Source of the DNA: Isoalcanivorax pacificus W11-5
GTDB taxonomy: Bacteria > Pseudomonadota > Gammaproteobacteria > Pseudomonadales > Alcanivoracaceae
Reading direction: 5' to 3'
NCBI RefSeq assembly: GCF_000299335.2
Contig: NZ_CP004387.1
Location: 3,922,994-3,986,993, forward strand
DNA: 64,000 nucleotides
The position numbers and the translations under genes are program-made. The notes below the pieces were generated by a model. The model did no database searches. It saw only the letters and a program-made list of their open reading frames with translations, and was not told where the DNA came from. Below are positions 54,150-62,992 of this stretch, one piece after another. Each line of letters begins with the position of its first letter. Position 1 is the first letter of the stretch.

Positions 54150-55277
54150 ATGAACAAGCGCTTCATCATCGTCATAGCTGCCTGCGTTGTCGTCTTCGGG
54201 GGCGTCTTCGCATTGCAGATGATGCTCCGCAAAGGCATGAACGACTTTTTCGACAACATGCCGATGCCCGCTGCCTCCGTTACCGCCGCCGAAGCACAAT
54301 CCTTCACCTGGGAACGTGGCATCAGCGCCGTGGGCACAGCACGCGCCGTGAACGGCACCCAGCTGACCACCCAGGCCGCCGGCATCGTCACCGAGATCCG
54401 CTTTAACTCCGGTGACATGGTGAAGAAGGGTGACATTCTGCTGCGCCTGGACGACGCCACCGACCGCGCCGAACTGCAGGCGCTGCGCGCCGCCGCCGAA
54501 CTGTCGCGGCTGGAGCTTGAACGCACCCGCCGCCTGCAGAACCAGGGCAGCGTCTCGAAAGCCGAACTGGACCGGGCACAGAGCCAGTACGACCAGGCCC
54601 AGGGCAGCCTGAATACGCAGGAGGCCCGCGTCGCACAGAAAACCATCCGCGCGCCGTTCGACGGCCAGCTGGGCATTCGCCAGGTGGACCTCGGTGAGTA
54701 CGTGGCCGCCGGTGCGCCGGTGGTGAGCGTGCAGCAACTGTCGCCGATCTACATTGAGTTCAGCCTGCCGGAGCAGCGTCTGTCCGAGCTGGCGCTGGAC
54801 CTGGAAGTGGACGTGACCGTGGACGCCTGGCCGGACGACACCTTCACCGGCAGCATCACCGCGATCGAGCCGGGCATCGACCGCAGCACCCGCAACTTCA
54901 CCGCCCAGGCCACCCTGGCCAACGAAGACGGCAAGCTGCGCTCGGGCATGTTCGCCCGCGTCAACGTCGACCTCGGTGAAGCCGAAGAGGTGCTGGCCGT
55001 GCCGCAAACGGCGATCAGCTACAACCCCTACGGCAACGCTGTCTTCGTGATCGTCGAGAAACAGAACGACGCCGGCGAAACGCAACTGGTCGTGAACCGC
55101 CGCTTCGTCCGTACCGGCCGCACCCGGGGCGACTATGTCGCCATCGTGGAGGGCCTGGAAGAAGGCGACCGTATCGCCACATCCGGCCTGCTCAAGCTGA
55201 ACAACAACGCGACGGTCACGATCAGCGAAGACGTGAATCTGGACCCGCAGCTTGAACCGACCCCTGACAATACCTGA
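54150..55277 (+). CDS. RND efflux membrane-fusion (adaptor) protein
   Basis: From MNKRFIIVIAACVVVFGGVF the protein is 375 residues with an N-terminal membrane anchor (no lipobox). A barrel-sandwich hybrid comes next (TTQAAGIVTEIRFNSGDMVKKGDILLRLDD, residues about 70-100), then a coiled coil (ELSRLELERTRRLQN), a second half-motif RAPFDGQLGIRQVDLGEYV and beta-barrel domains. It bridges the inner-membrane pump and an outer-membrane channel. No channel gene is in the operon, so a TolC-like partner elsewhere is expected. Confidence 0.94.
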   Translation: MNKRFIIVIAACVVVFGGVFALQMMLRKGMNDFFDNMPMPAASVTAAEAQSFTWERGISAVGTARAVNGTQLTTQAAGIVTEIRFNSGDMVKKGDILLRLDDATDRAELQALRAAAELSRLELERTRRLQNQGSVSKAELDRAQSQYDQAQGSLNTQEARVAQKTIRAPFDGQLGIRQVDLGEYVAAGAPVVSVQQLSPIYIEFSLPEQRLSELALDLEVDVTVDAWPDDTFTGSITAIEPGIDRSTRNFTAQATLANEDGKLRSGMFARVNVDLGEAEEVLAVPQTAISYNPYGNAVFVIVEKQNDAGETQLVVNRRFVRTGRTRGDYVAIVEGLEEGDRIATSGLLKLNNNATVTISEDVNLDPQLEPTPDNT

Positions 55278-55297
55278 ACGGAGCCGGGACCGAATCC

Positions 55298-58200
55298 ATG
55301 AAATTCACCGACTTGTTCGTCCAGAAACCTGTACTCGCCTGGGTGGTGAGCCTGTTCATTTTCCTGCTCGGCGTGCGCGCCGTGACGGAACTGAACGTGC
55401 GCCAGTACCCCGAGCTGCAGGACGCCGTGGTCACCGTGACCACCACTTACATCGGCGCCGACGCGGACCTGATCCAGGGCTTTATCACCACGCCACTGGA
55501 ACGGGAAATTGCGACTGCCGAAGGCATCAACTACATCACCTCATCGAGCACCGGTGGCGTCTCGCTGATCCAGGCCTTCCTGCGCCTGGACGCGAACCAG
55601 AACGCGGCGCTCACGCAGATCGTCGCCAAAGTGAACAAGATGCGTGGCGAACTGCCGGCGGAAGCGGAAGACCCGGTGGTGGACATGACCGTGGGCGACA
55701 CTACCGCCGCCATGTATCTGGCGTTCTACAGTGAAATCCTCGACAACAACCAGACCACCGACTATCTGGTGCGTGTGGTGGAACCGCTGCTGTCCACCGT
55801 GCCCGGCGTACAGCGCGCCGAGATTCTCGGTGCCCGCACCTTCGCCATGCGCATCTGGCTCGATCCGGCGCGCATGACGGCATTGGGTGTTACCGCCTCC
55901 GATGTGTATGGCGCGCTGCAATCCAACAACGTGCTGTCCGCCGTGGGGTCCACCAAAGGCTCACTGATCAGTATCGACCTGACCGCCGAAACCGACCTGC
56001 AATCAGTGGCGGAATTCGAAGAGCTCATCGTGCGCGAAAGCGACGGCGCCATCACGCGCCTGCGCGACGTGGCCAATGTGGAACTGGGTGCGGAGAGCTA
56101 TGGCACCTCGGTCAGCTTCGGTGACCAGGCCGCCACCTTCATGGGCATCGAAGTGGCCCCGGATGCCAACTCGCTGGACGTGATCAAGGCGGTACGCGAA
56201 GTCTGGGACAACGACATCCTGCCGGAACTGCCGGAAGGCCTGTCGGCGGATATCCCGTACGACTCCACCGAGTACATTCAGGACTCCATCAACGAGGTGG
56301 TGAAAACCATCGTCGAAGCGCTGCTCATCGTGATCGTGGTGATCTTCCTGTTCCTCGGCTCGCTGCGCTCGGTGCTGGTGCCGATGATCGCGGTGCCGAT
56401 CTCCATGGTCGGCGCCCTGTTCCTGATGCTGCTGATGGGCTTCTCCATCAACCTGCTGACCCTACTGGCGATGGTGCTGGCCATCGGCATCGTGGTGGAC
56501 GATGCCATCATCGTGCTGGAGAACATCCACCGGCACGTGGAAGAAGGCATGGCGCCGTATGACGCTGCCATCAAGGGCGCCCGCGAACTGGCCTGGCCCG
56601 TGGTCGCGATGACCACCACGCTGGTGGCGGTGTACCTGCCGATCGGCTTTATCGGTGGCCTCACCGGCACCCTGTTCGTGGAGTTCGCCTTCACACTGGC
56701 CGGCTCGGTGCTGTTGTCCGGCATCGTGGCGCTGACACTGTCGCCGATGCTGTGTGCAAAACTGCTTAAACCGCACACTGAAAACAGCAATGACGGCCTG
56801 GCGCACTGGCTGGACACCAAGTTCGAAAGCCTGCGCCTGTCCTACCGCAACACGCTGCACGGTACCCTGAACACCAAATTCGTGGTGTTGATCTTCGGCA
56901 CTGTCGCGCTGGTGTCCTGTTACTTCCTGTTTATCAACACTCCGGAAGAACTGGCGCCGGGCGAAGACCAGGGCTTCATTCTGGCGTTCTCGGAATCCGA
57001 CCCCTACACCACGATGGAATACTTCGAGGCCAACACCGCGCTGCTGCGCGAAAAAGTCGAAGCGTTGCCGGAAATGGACAAGGTGTTCATGATCAATGGT
57101 ATGAGCGCGGCCGGCGCCGGCACCGTGACCGACGGCATCACCGGCATGGTGCTCAAGACCTGGGAAGACCGCGACCGCAGCACACGCGCCGTACTGGAAC
57201 AGAGCGTGCAACTGATCGCCCCGCAAATTCCCGGCCTTGAAATCGCCGCGTTCCAGCCACCACCACTGCCCTCCGGCGGGGGTGGTGGCTTCCCGGTGGA
57301 ATTCGTCATCGGCACCACGCAGCCGATTTCCACCACCGGCGAGCTGATCGAGCAGATCGTGGGCAAGGCCTATGAAAGCCGCAAGTTCATCTTCCTGAAG
57401 ACGGACCTGCGCCTGAACAAGCCACGCACCGAGATCGTCATCGACCGTGAAAAAGCGGCCGCGCTGGGCATCGACATGCGCTCCGTCGGGCAGGATCTGT
57501 CGGCCATGCTGGCCGGTGGCTATTCCAACCGCTTCTCGCTGGAAAACCGCTCCTACAAGGTCATCCCGCAGGTACAGCGCAGCGACCGTCTGAACACCGA
57601 CCAGCTGCTGGACTACTACACCCGTACCCGCGACGGCAACCTGGTACCACTGTCGACCATCGCCACGCTGAAAGACACGGTGCAACCACAGGCCCTGAAG
57701 CGCTTCCAGCAGATGAACGCGGTGACCATCTCCGCAGTGCCGCGCCCGGGTGTATCACTGGGTGAAGCGCTGACCGTGCTCGAACAGGCCGCCGCTGAAG
57801 TATTGCCGGCGCAGGGCTACCGCCTCGATTACTCCGGCCAGTCGCGCCAGTTCAAGACGGAAGGCTCGCAACTGCTGATGACCTTCTTCTTTGCGATGGT
57901 GATCATCTATCTGGTGCTGTCCGCGCAGTTCGAATCCTGGCGGGATCCGCTGATCATGCTGGTGTCGGTGCCGATGTCGATCTGTGGCGCGCTGCTGTGC
58001 ATGGCGATACTGAACATCGCCAGTTCGTTCGCGCAGTTCGGCGGGCTGCTCTGGCATACCGCAACCATGAACATCTACACCCAGGTGGGCTTGGTGACGC
58101 TGATCGGCGTGATTTCCAAGCACGGCATCCTGATCGTGGAGTTTGCCAACAAGCTGCAGGATCAGGGCCTGTCCAAGCGCGCCGCCATCGAGGAAGCGAC

Positions 58201-58438
58201 CTCGATTCGTCTGCGTCCGGTGCTGATGACCACCGCTGCACTGGTACTGGCGATGATCCCGCTGCTGATCGCCGCCGGCCCTGGTGCCGGCGCCCGCTTC
58301 GCCATGGGCTTCGTGATCGCCACCGGCATGACACTGGGGACGCTGTTCACCCTGTTCGTGGTGCCGGCGATCTATCTTTATATCGGCCGTGATCACGGCA
58401 ACACTGGTGAGTCGATGGAACACATCACCGCTCACTGA
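55298..58438 (+). CDS. RND-family inner-membrane efflux pump (HAE1 type)
   Basis: The 1046-residue proton-driven pump has a first helix in MKFTDLFVQKPVLAWVVSLF and two periplasmic loops. Helix 4 has LAIGIVVDDAIIVLENIHRH with the proton-relay Asp pair, and the later FFFAMVIIYLVLSAQFESWR, then GLVTLIGVISKHGILIVEFA with the relay Lys. Length, motifs and TetR-adaptor-pump order indicate a multidrug or solvent exporter. The substrate cannot be told. It ends shortly before a clear terminator. Confidence 0.95.
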   Translation: MKFTDLFVQKPVLAWVVSLFIFLLGVRAVTELNVRQYPELQDAVVTVTTTYIGADADLIQGFITTPLEREIATAEGINYITSSSTGGVSLIQAFLRLDANQNAALTQIVAKVNKMRGELPAEAEDPVVDMTVGDTTAAMYLAFYSEILDNNQTTDYLVRVVEPLLSTVPGVQRAEILGARTFAMRIWLDPARMTALGVTASDVYGALQSNNVLSAVGSTKGSLISIDLTAETDLQSVAEFEELIVRESDGAITRLRDVANVELGAESYGTSVSFGDQAATFMGIEVAPDANSLDVIKAVREVWDNDILPELPEGLSADIPYDSTEYIQDSINEVVKTIVEALLIVIVVIFLFLGSLRSVLVPMIAVPISMVGALFLMLLMGFSINLLTLLAMVLAIGIVVDDAIIVLENIHRHVEEGMAPYDAAIKGARELAWPVVAMTTTLVAVYLPIGFIGGLTGTLFVEFAFTLAGSVLLSGIVALTLSPMLCAKLLKPHTENSNDGLAHWLDTKFESLRLSYRNTLHGTLNTKFVVLIFGTVALVSCYFLFINTPEELAPGEDQGFILAFSESDPYTTMEYFEANTALLREKVEALPEMDKVFMINGMSAAGAGTVTDGITGMVLKTWEDRDRSTRAVLEQSVQLIAPQIPGLEIAAFQPPPLPSGGGGGFPVEFVIGTTQPISTTGELIEQIVGKAYESRKFIFLKTDLRLNKPRTEIVIDREKAAALGIDMRSVGQDLSAMLAGGYSNRFSLENRSYKVIPQVQRSDRLNTDQLLDYYTRTRDGNLVPLSTIATLKDTVQPQALKRFQQMNAVTISAVPRPGVSLGEALTVLEQAAAEVLPAQGYRLDYSGQSRQFKTEGSQLLMTFFFAMVIIYLVLSAQFESWRDPLIMLVSVPMSICGALLCMAILNIASSFAQFGGLLWHTATMNIYTQVGLVTLIGVISKHGILIVEFANKLQDQGLSKRAAIEEATSIRLRPVLMTTAALVLAMIPLLIAAGPGAGARFAMGFVIATGMTLGTLFTLFVVPAIYLYIGRDHGNTGESMEHITAH

Positions 58439-58458
58439 CGACAAGGGATACCCCTTTG

Positions 58459-58485
58459 AGCCCCGCACCTGCGGGGCTTTTTTTT
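58459..58485 (+). terminator. Rho-independent terminator of the RND operon
   Basis: AGCCCCGC-acct-GCGGGGCT is followed by a run of seven or more Ts, 20 bases after the pump stop. Confidence 0.92.
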
Positions 58486-58513
58486 GGTTCATGGCGAATT
58501 AGCATGTTGGCTG

Positions 58514-58737
58514 GGTCGGACGTCGGACGTCTGACGTCTGACGCCAAAAGCGCTTGATTCCGATGCGGGCAGCACTGCCCGGCTGCTTTGTCGCCATCCG
58601 CGATGCTTGTGCTTGTCGCGTTCCCCGCTCATCGCCCCCGAAGAGAGAGAATTGCCCGACAGGCAGCACCACATCGTTATTGGCACAATTGTTTGCTTCG
58701 GGTTTAGCGTCAGACGTCAGACGTCCGTCGTCCAACC
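58514..58737. repeat. 224-base element bounded by 35-base inverted repeats (MITE/REP-like)
   Basis: Bases 58514-58548 and 58703-58737 are inverted copies matching at 32 of 35 positions, continuing a few bases outward. Each arm is built of short GACGTC/AGACGTC units (GACGTCTGACGTCTGACG and its complement). The 154-base interior holds a GGGCAG-CA-CTGCCC hairpin and no gene. The two short minus-strand ORFs that cross it only translate the repeat. It fills most of the 490-base gap between the RND terminator and bioA. It looks like a non-autonomous mobile or extragenic repeat. No transposase or target duplication is recognised. Confidence 0.65.
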
Positions 58738-58930
58738 CAATACCCCTGATACCACTACTTTCCCGCTAATCCGCGATGAACCTTTTTTTGGCAGCGGCGA
58801 GCAGTGCATCGCAGGCACGTCGTTGCCGCTCGCAGTTCGAGGCTCGCCGCTTTTTTACGCACCTCCGCTGGCGGCCAGGCATCCGGAAAGCTACCCTGTG
58901 CAACATGTCCACGACCGTCGGAGAAACCAG

Positions 58931-60283
58931 ATGAGCAGTAACCAGGAAATCGTGGCGCGCGACCTGAGCGTGCTCTGGCACCCCTGCACCCAGATGAAGG
59001 ATCACGAGCATCTGCCGCTGATCCCGATCCGTCGTGGTGACGGTGTGTGGCTGGAAGACTTCGACGGCAACCGCTATATCGACGCGGTCAGTTCCTGGTG
59101 GGTGAACATCCTCGGCCACGGCAATCCTCGCATCAACCGCGCCGTGCACGAACAGCTCGACAAGCTCGAACATGTCATCCTGGCCGGCTTTACCCACGAG
59201 CCGGTGGTCGCCCTTTCCGAACAGCTCGTGGCCATGACACCGCCAGGCCTGGACCGCGTGTTCTATGCCGACAACGGTTCCTCCGGCATCGAAGTCGCCC
59301 TGAAGATGAGCTTCCACTACTGGCAGAACATGGGCCACACCCGCAAACAGCGGTTCGTCACCCTGGGCAACAGTTACCACGGCGAAACCCTGGCCGCCCT
59401 GGCGGTCGGCGATGTGGCGCTGTACAAGTCCACCTACAAACCCCTGTTGATGGATGTGTTCACTGCCCCAAGCCCCGACTGTTATCACCGCGCAGAAGGC
59501 GAGTCCTGGGAAGCCTACTGCCGCCGCCAGTTTGTCGAAATGAAAAAGATCCTCGCTGAGCACCACGAGGAAATCTGCGCGGTCATCGTCGAGCCACTGG
59601 TGCAGTGCGCCGGCAACATGCGCATGTATCACCCGGTGTACCTGAAACTGCTGCGTGAAGCCTGCGACAAGTACGGCGTGCACCTGATCGCCGATGAAAT
59701 CGCCGTCGGCTTCGGCCGTACCGGCACGCTGTTTGCCTGCGAACAGGCCGGCATCACCCCCGATTTCCTGGCGCTCTCCAAAGCGCTGACCGGCGGTTAC
59801 CTGCCCCTGTGCGCCGTGCTCACCCGCAACGAGATCTACCAGGCATTTTATGATGACTACAACACGATGCGCGCTTTCCTGCATTCACACAGCTTCACCG
59901 GCAATCCCCTGGCCTGCGCCGCCGCGCTCGCCACGCTCGAAATCTTCGAGACCGATAATCTGATCGAGCGCAACCGCGAACTGGCCGCGCACATGAGCCG
60001 CGCACTGGAACGCTTCAATGACCATCCGCACGTGGCCGAAGTGCGCCAGACCGGCATGATCGCCGCCGTGGAAATGGTGAAAGACAAGCGCACCCGCGAA
60101 CCCTACGACTGGCAGGAACGTCGCGGCCTGCGCGTCTATCAGCACGCGCTCAAGCATCAGGCGCTGCTGCGCCCACTGGGCAACGTCACCTATTTCATGC
60201 CGCCCTATGTGATTACACCGGAGCAGATTGACCATCTGGCCGATGTGGCCTGGGAAGGCATCAACCTGGCCACCAAGGATTAA
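58931..60283 (+). CDS. bioA: Adenosylmethionine-8-amino-7-oxononanoate transaminase BioA
   Basis: From MSSNQEIVARDLSVLWHPCT the protein is 450 residues. The family marks are WHPCTQMKDHEHLP, SSWWVNILGHGNPRINRA, FYADNGSSGIEVALKMSFHYW, VIVEPLVQCAGNMRMY and the PLP-lysine region LALSKALTGGYLPL. It makes diaminopelargonic acid in biotin synthesis. The upstream frame runs back into the repeat element and is not coding. The other bio genes are not in the window. rsmE follows 5 bases after the stop. Confidence 0.95.
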   Translation: MSSNQEIVARDLSVLWHPCTQMKDHEHLPLIPIRRGDGVWLEDFDGNRYIDAVSSWWVNILGHGNPRINRAVHEQLDKLEHVILAGFTHEPVVALSEQLVAMTPPGLDRVFYADNGSSGIEVALKMSFHYWQNMGHTRKQRFVTLGNSYHGETLAALAVGDVALYKSTYKPLLMDVFTAPSPDCYHRAEGESWEAYCRRQFVEMKKILAEHHEEICAVIVEPLVQCAGNMRMYHPVYLKLLREACDKYGVHLIADEIAVGFGRTGTLFACEQAGITPDFLALSKALTGGYLPLCAVLTRNEIYQAFYDDYNTMRAFLHSHSFTGNPLACAAALATLEIFETDNLIERNRELAAHMSRALERFNDHPHVAEVRQTGMIAAVEMVKDKRTREPYDWQERRGLRVYQHALKHQALLRPLGNVTYFMPPYVITPEQIDHLADVAWEGINLATKD

Positions 60284-60288
60284 CGCCC

Positions 60289-61002
60289 ATGCGCCGCTTC
60301 TTTGATCCGCAGCCGTTCAGCCAGGGCCAGCAGACTGTGTTGGGCGAGGATGCCAGCCACCATATTGCGCGCGTGCTGCGCATGCAGGTCGGCGAACGCC
60401 TGCAGGTGTTCAATGGCCAGGGCGGCGCCTGGGAAGCAGAAATCACCGCTATCAGCAAGAAAGCGGTGACTGTCCTGACGCAGGGTTTTGATGCAGAGGA
60501 TCGCACTGCACCATTGCCGGTGACCGTCGCGCTGCCGATGATCAAGGGCGAGCGCATGGACTACGCCCTGCAAAAAGCCACCGAGCTGGGCGCGCACCGT
60601 TTCCAGTTACTGACCACCGAACGCACGGACGTGCGGCTCGACGGCGACCGGCAGGACAAGAAATTGCGCCACTGGCAGCAGGTGGTGGTCAGCGCCTGTG
60701 AGCAGTGCGGCATGAATCGGGTGCCGACCGTGCACGCCCCCCTGCCGCTGACGGCCTGGCTACCGACTGCCGACACGACGCTGAAGCTGATTGCGCATCC
60801 CGGTGAAGCCCCTCTGGCAGACACGACGTTACGCCAAGCCGACAGCATGGTGCTGCTGACCGGCCCGGAAGGCGGCTTCTCCGACGCCGAGTTGTACAGC
60901 GCCGCCGATCACGGCTTTGTGGCATTTGCCCTGGGAAATCGTGTACTGCGCGCAGAAACCGCTCCAGTGGCGTTGCTGGCCGCGCTCTGGGCAAAGCTTT
61001 AG
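60289..61002 (+). CDS. rsmE: 16S rRNA m3U1498 methyltransferase RsmE
   Basis: The 237-residue SPOUT methyltransferase begins MRRFFDPQPFSQGQQTVLGE with the N-terminal PUA-like domain. It has ALPMIKGERMDYALQKATELG and the knot segment LTGPEGGFSDAELYSA with LGNRVLRAETAPVALLA near the end, all diagnostic. It methylates U1498 of 16S rRNA. It is co-transcribed with bioA and ends at a strong bidirectional terminator. Confidence 0.96.
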   Translation: MRRFFDPQPFSQGQQTVLGEDASHHIARVLRMQVGERLQVFNGQGGAWEAEITAISKKAVTVLTQGFDAEDRTAPLPVTVALPMIKGERMDYALQKATELGAHRFQLLTTERTDVRLDGDRQDKKLRHWQQVVVSACEQCGMNRVPTVHAPLPLTAWLPTADTTLKLIAHPGEAPLADTTLRQADSMVLLTGPEGGFSDAELYSAADHGFVAFALGNRVLRAETAPVALLAALWAKL

Positions 61003-61020
61003 TACCGTTTTCCCCTGATA

Positions 61021-61052
61021 ACAGAAAACCCGCCAAGCGGCGGGTTTTCTGT
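61021..61052. terminator. Bidirectional terminator between rsmE and the SLH lipoprotein
   Basis: ACAGAAAACCCGCC and GGCGGGTTTTCTGT are perfect 14-base arms with a 4-base loop, with T-rich ends on both strands. It serves both convergent genes. Confidence 0.93.
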
Positions 61053-61069
61053 CTCAATGCCAGGCTGCG

Positions 61070-62881
61070 TCAGTCAGCCAGAAACAGCGCACAGGACGCG
61101 TTCGCTGCATCGCGATTATCGTCCATCACTGCCCAGGCCGAAGGCACTGTCGGCAGCACATCGAAGCTCCAGTCCTCCAGCTCGTCAGTCATGTCGAACC
61201 GCAGCGTGTTCATGTCCGACGGGTCCACGGTGACCTGGGTCCAGTCGAGTTGCAGCACGCGTGAGTCGGTATAACCCGGCAGCAACTGCATGTTCAGCAG
61301 AATGGAGTTGTCGTTGATGCGGCGCCAGTCACCAGAAACATACAGCGGCTGTTTGAAACGCTGCTCGCTGTCCGGCACGCCCGCTTCTTCGTAGCGCACA
61401 CAGGCCTGCAGCCGGCCGGCAGTGATGGCCGATGCCTCACCGGCGGACAACAGCAATTGCAGGCGGCCTTCGCCCTTGGCCGGATCGGAGTAATGGATAT
61501 CCAGCACCTTGCCCTGCAGGAAATCCATCGTGGCATCAAAGAAGGCAGCGTCCAGCAACAGGGCGTCAAAGTCCCCGGCATCCCAGTTGGTCCAGTCGCG
61601 GCTTTCATCCAGCAGGAACTGACGCAGTGTGTCCACGTTCAGGTGCTGGCCGTTCTCGGTGGCGTCTGCGATCAACGCCTCCATGCCATCCAGCAGGCTG
61701 TTGAATTCCGTTTCGCTGAAGCTGTCGTTCAGGCTGCTGTTGGTCAGCAGTGTTTCGATAAAATCGAGCAACGCGGACGAGACCTGGTTTTCAAGTTGCG
61801 GATCGGCCTCTGGTTCCAGGAACGAGTAAGCCTCATAACTGGCAAGCACCAATTGAGAGCGGATGTCTGGCGAGCTGTAATCCAGCCCACCGTTGATCAG
61901 GCCCGCATTCACGGCCGCCTGGACATACTGCTGCGCCCAGTCGGACACTTGGCCGGGCACCGCCTGGTCAACCGGCTGCAAGCCCAGGGCACGCGTCATG
62001 ATGGCGGCGAGTTGTTCCATCGTTACGTCGCCGGGTGGCGTGAAGGTGCCCCCGTTGATGTCTTCAAAGCTGGCCCCCAGGCCGGCAATGTACCCGAACT
62101 GCCACTCGCTTGATGAAATATCGGCAAACGGACTCTGTGAAGGGGGTTCCTGATCCAGGCCCAGCAGACGCTGCATGACGCTGGCCAGTTGCGCACGTGT
62201 CATGCCCTCATCAAGTGCAGCACTGCCGTCGTCCATCCCCTCAAAAATGCCCGCCTCGACCAGCGCATCGAACTTCTCCTGCGCCGACAGGTTGTCCGAG
62301 GCGTAGGGCACCGCGCTGCGGGCGGCGAAACCGACCGGCGTGGTGATGTATTTTTGATAAAAGGCATCAATGATGCTGTACAGGATATCGAGCCCGTCCT
62401 GGCTGTCGGCCGCCGCCGACACCGCTGCCTTCGCCGCGTTCAGGTCCAGATCCTGGCCACGCAGCTGGTCTACCTGCACATGGTAACGGTAGACCTTTTC
62501 ATTCTGCTGGCCCGTCACCAGGTTGACGCCGCCAAAGTAGAAAAGCGTGACGTCATCCGGCAGGTTGGACAGCGACGGCAAGCGCAGACAATGCTGACGC
62601 AGGGTCAGGTCCTGGCTTTTGCAGTAGTTGGTATGCGTGACCGGGTTATAGCCGAAAAAGCCCTGGCTGTCGGTGTAACCGATCGGCTCGTCCTCGTCGT
62701 GGCTGGACGAGTCATTCAGGTCCACGAAAATTGTGGCGTTCGCCAGCCCGCCCGCCAGCGTGACGCGGCCTTCCGTGCCAGTCACCGGCGCATTGCCGCC
62801 GTCCTGGCTACTGTCACCACCGCAGGCCACCAGCATGGCACTGACCATCGGCACCAGTGCCCATTTCTTGTATGCAGTCAT
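61070..62881 (-). CDS. Lipoprotein with S-layer-homology-like repeats
   Basis: The 603-residue protein has a signal peptide and lipobox LVAC (Cys20, in SAMLVACGGD), so it is a lipoprotein. A short EF-hand-like acidic stretch, VDLNDSSSHDEDEP, lies near residue 53. Residues about 205-360 contain three SLH-like segments with GMTRAQLASVMQRLLGL, FADISSSEWQFGYIAGL, DVTMEQLAAIMTRALGL and WAQQYVQAAVNAGLI. SLH domains usually bind cell-wall polymers and are unexpected in a Gram-negative lipoprotein, though similar proteins are known in this bacterial group. The C-terminal half is unassigned. It lies 111 bases downstream of a TraF-like outer-membrane gene on the same strand. Confidence 0.85.
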   Translation of the reverse strand: MTAYKKWALVPMVSAMLVACGGDSSQDGGNAPVTGTEGRVTLAGGLANATIFVDLNDSSSHDEDEPIGYTDSQGFFGYNPVTHTNYCKSQDLTLRQHCLRLPSLSNLPDDVTLFYFGGVNLVTGQQNEKVYRYHVQVDQLRGQDLDLNAAKAAVSAAADSQDGLDILYSIIDAFYQKYITTPVGFAARSAVPYASDNLSAQEKFDALVEAGIFEGMDDGSAALDEGMTRAQLASVMQRLLGLDQEPPSQSPFADISSSEWQFGYIAGLGASFEDINGGTFTPPGDVTMEQLAAIMTRALGLQPVDQAVPGQVSDWAQQYVQAAVNAGLINGGLDYSSPDIRSQLVLASYEAYSFLEPEADPQLENQVSSALLDFIETLLTNSSLNDSFSETEFNSLLDGMEALIADATENGQHLNVDTLRQFLLDESRDWTNWDAGDFDALLLDAAFFDATMDFLQGKVLDIHYSDPAKGEGRLQLLLSAGEASAITAGRLQACVRYEEAGVPDSEQRFKQPLYVSGDWRRINDNSILLNMQLLPGYTDSRVLQLDWTQVTVDPSDMNTLRFDMTDELEDWSFDVLPTVPSAWAVMDDNRDAANASCALFLAD

Positions 62882-62992
62882 ACGTCCCCCAATTCGTTCC
62901 TTGTTCAGGACAGCACGCTTTTATGATGCCCTGACAGTTTCCAGACTCAACGCTGTGTGTATGCCGGACATCTGTTGTGCCCGGCGCCCATC

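Noticed and set aside
58499-58735. Small minus-strand ORFs across the inverted-repeat element
   Set aside because: They are translations of the GACGTC repeat (RRQTSDVRR-type peptides) without SD sequence or conservation signs.
58607-58930. Upstream extension of bioA by 108 codons
   Set aside because: It runs into the repeat element and has no resemblance to BioA. The ATG at 58931 gives the full family length.
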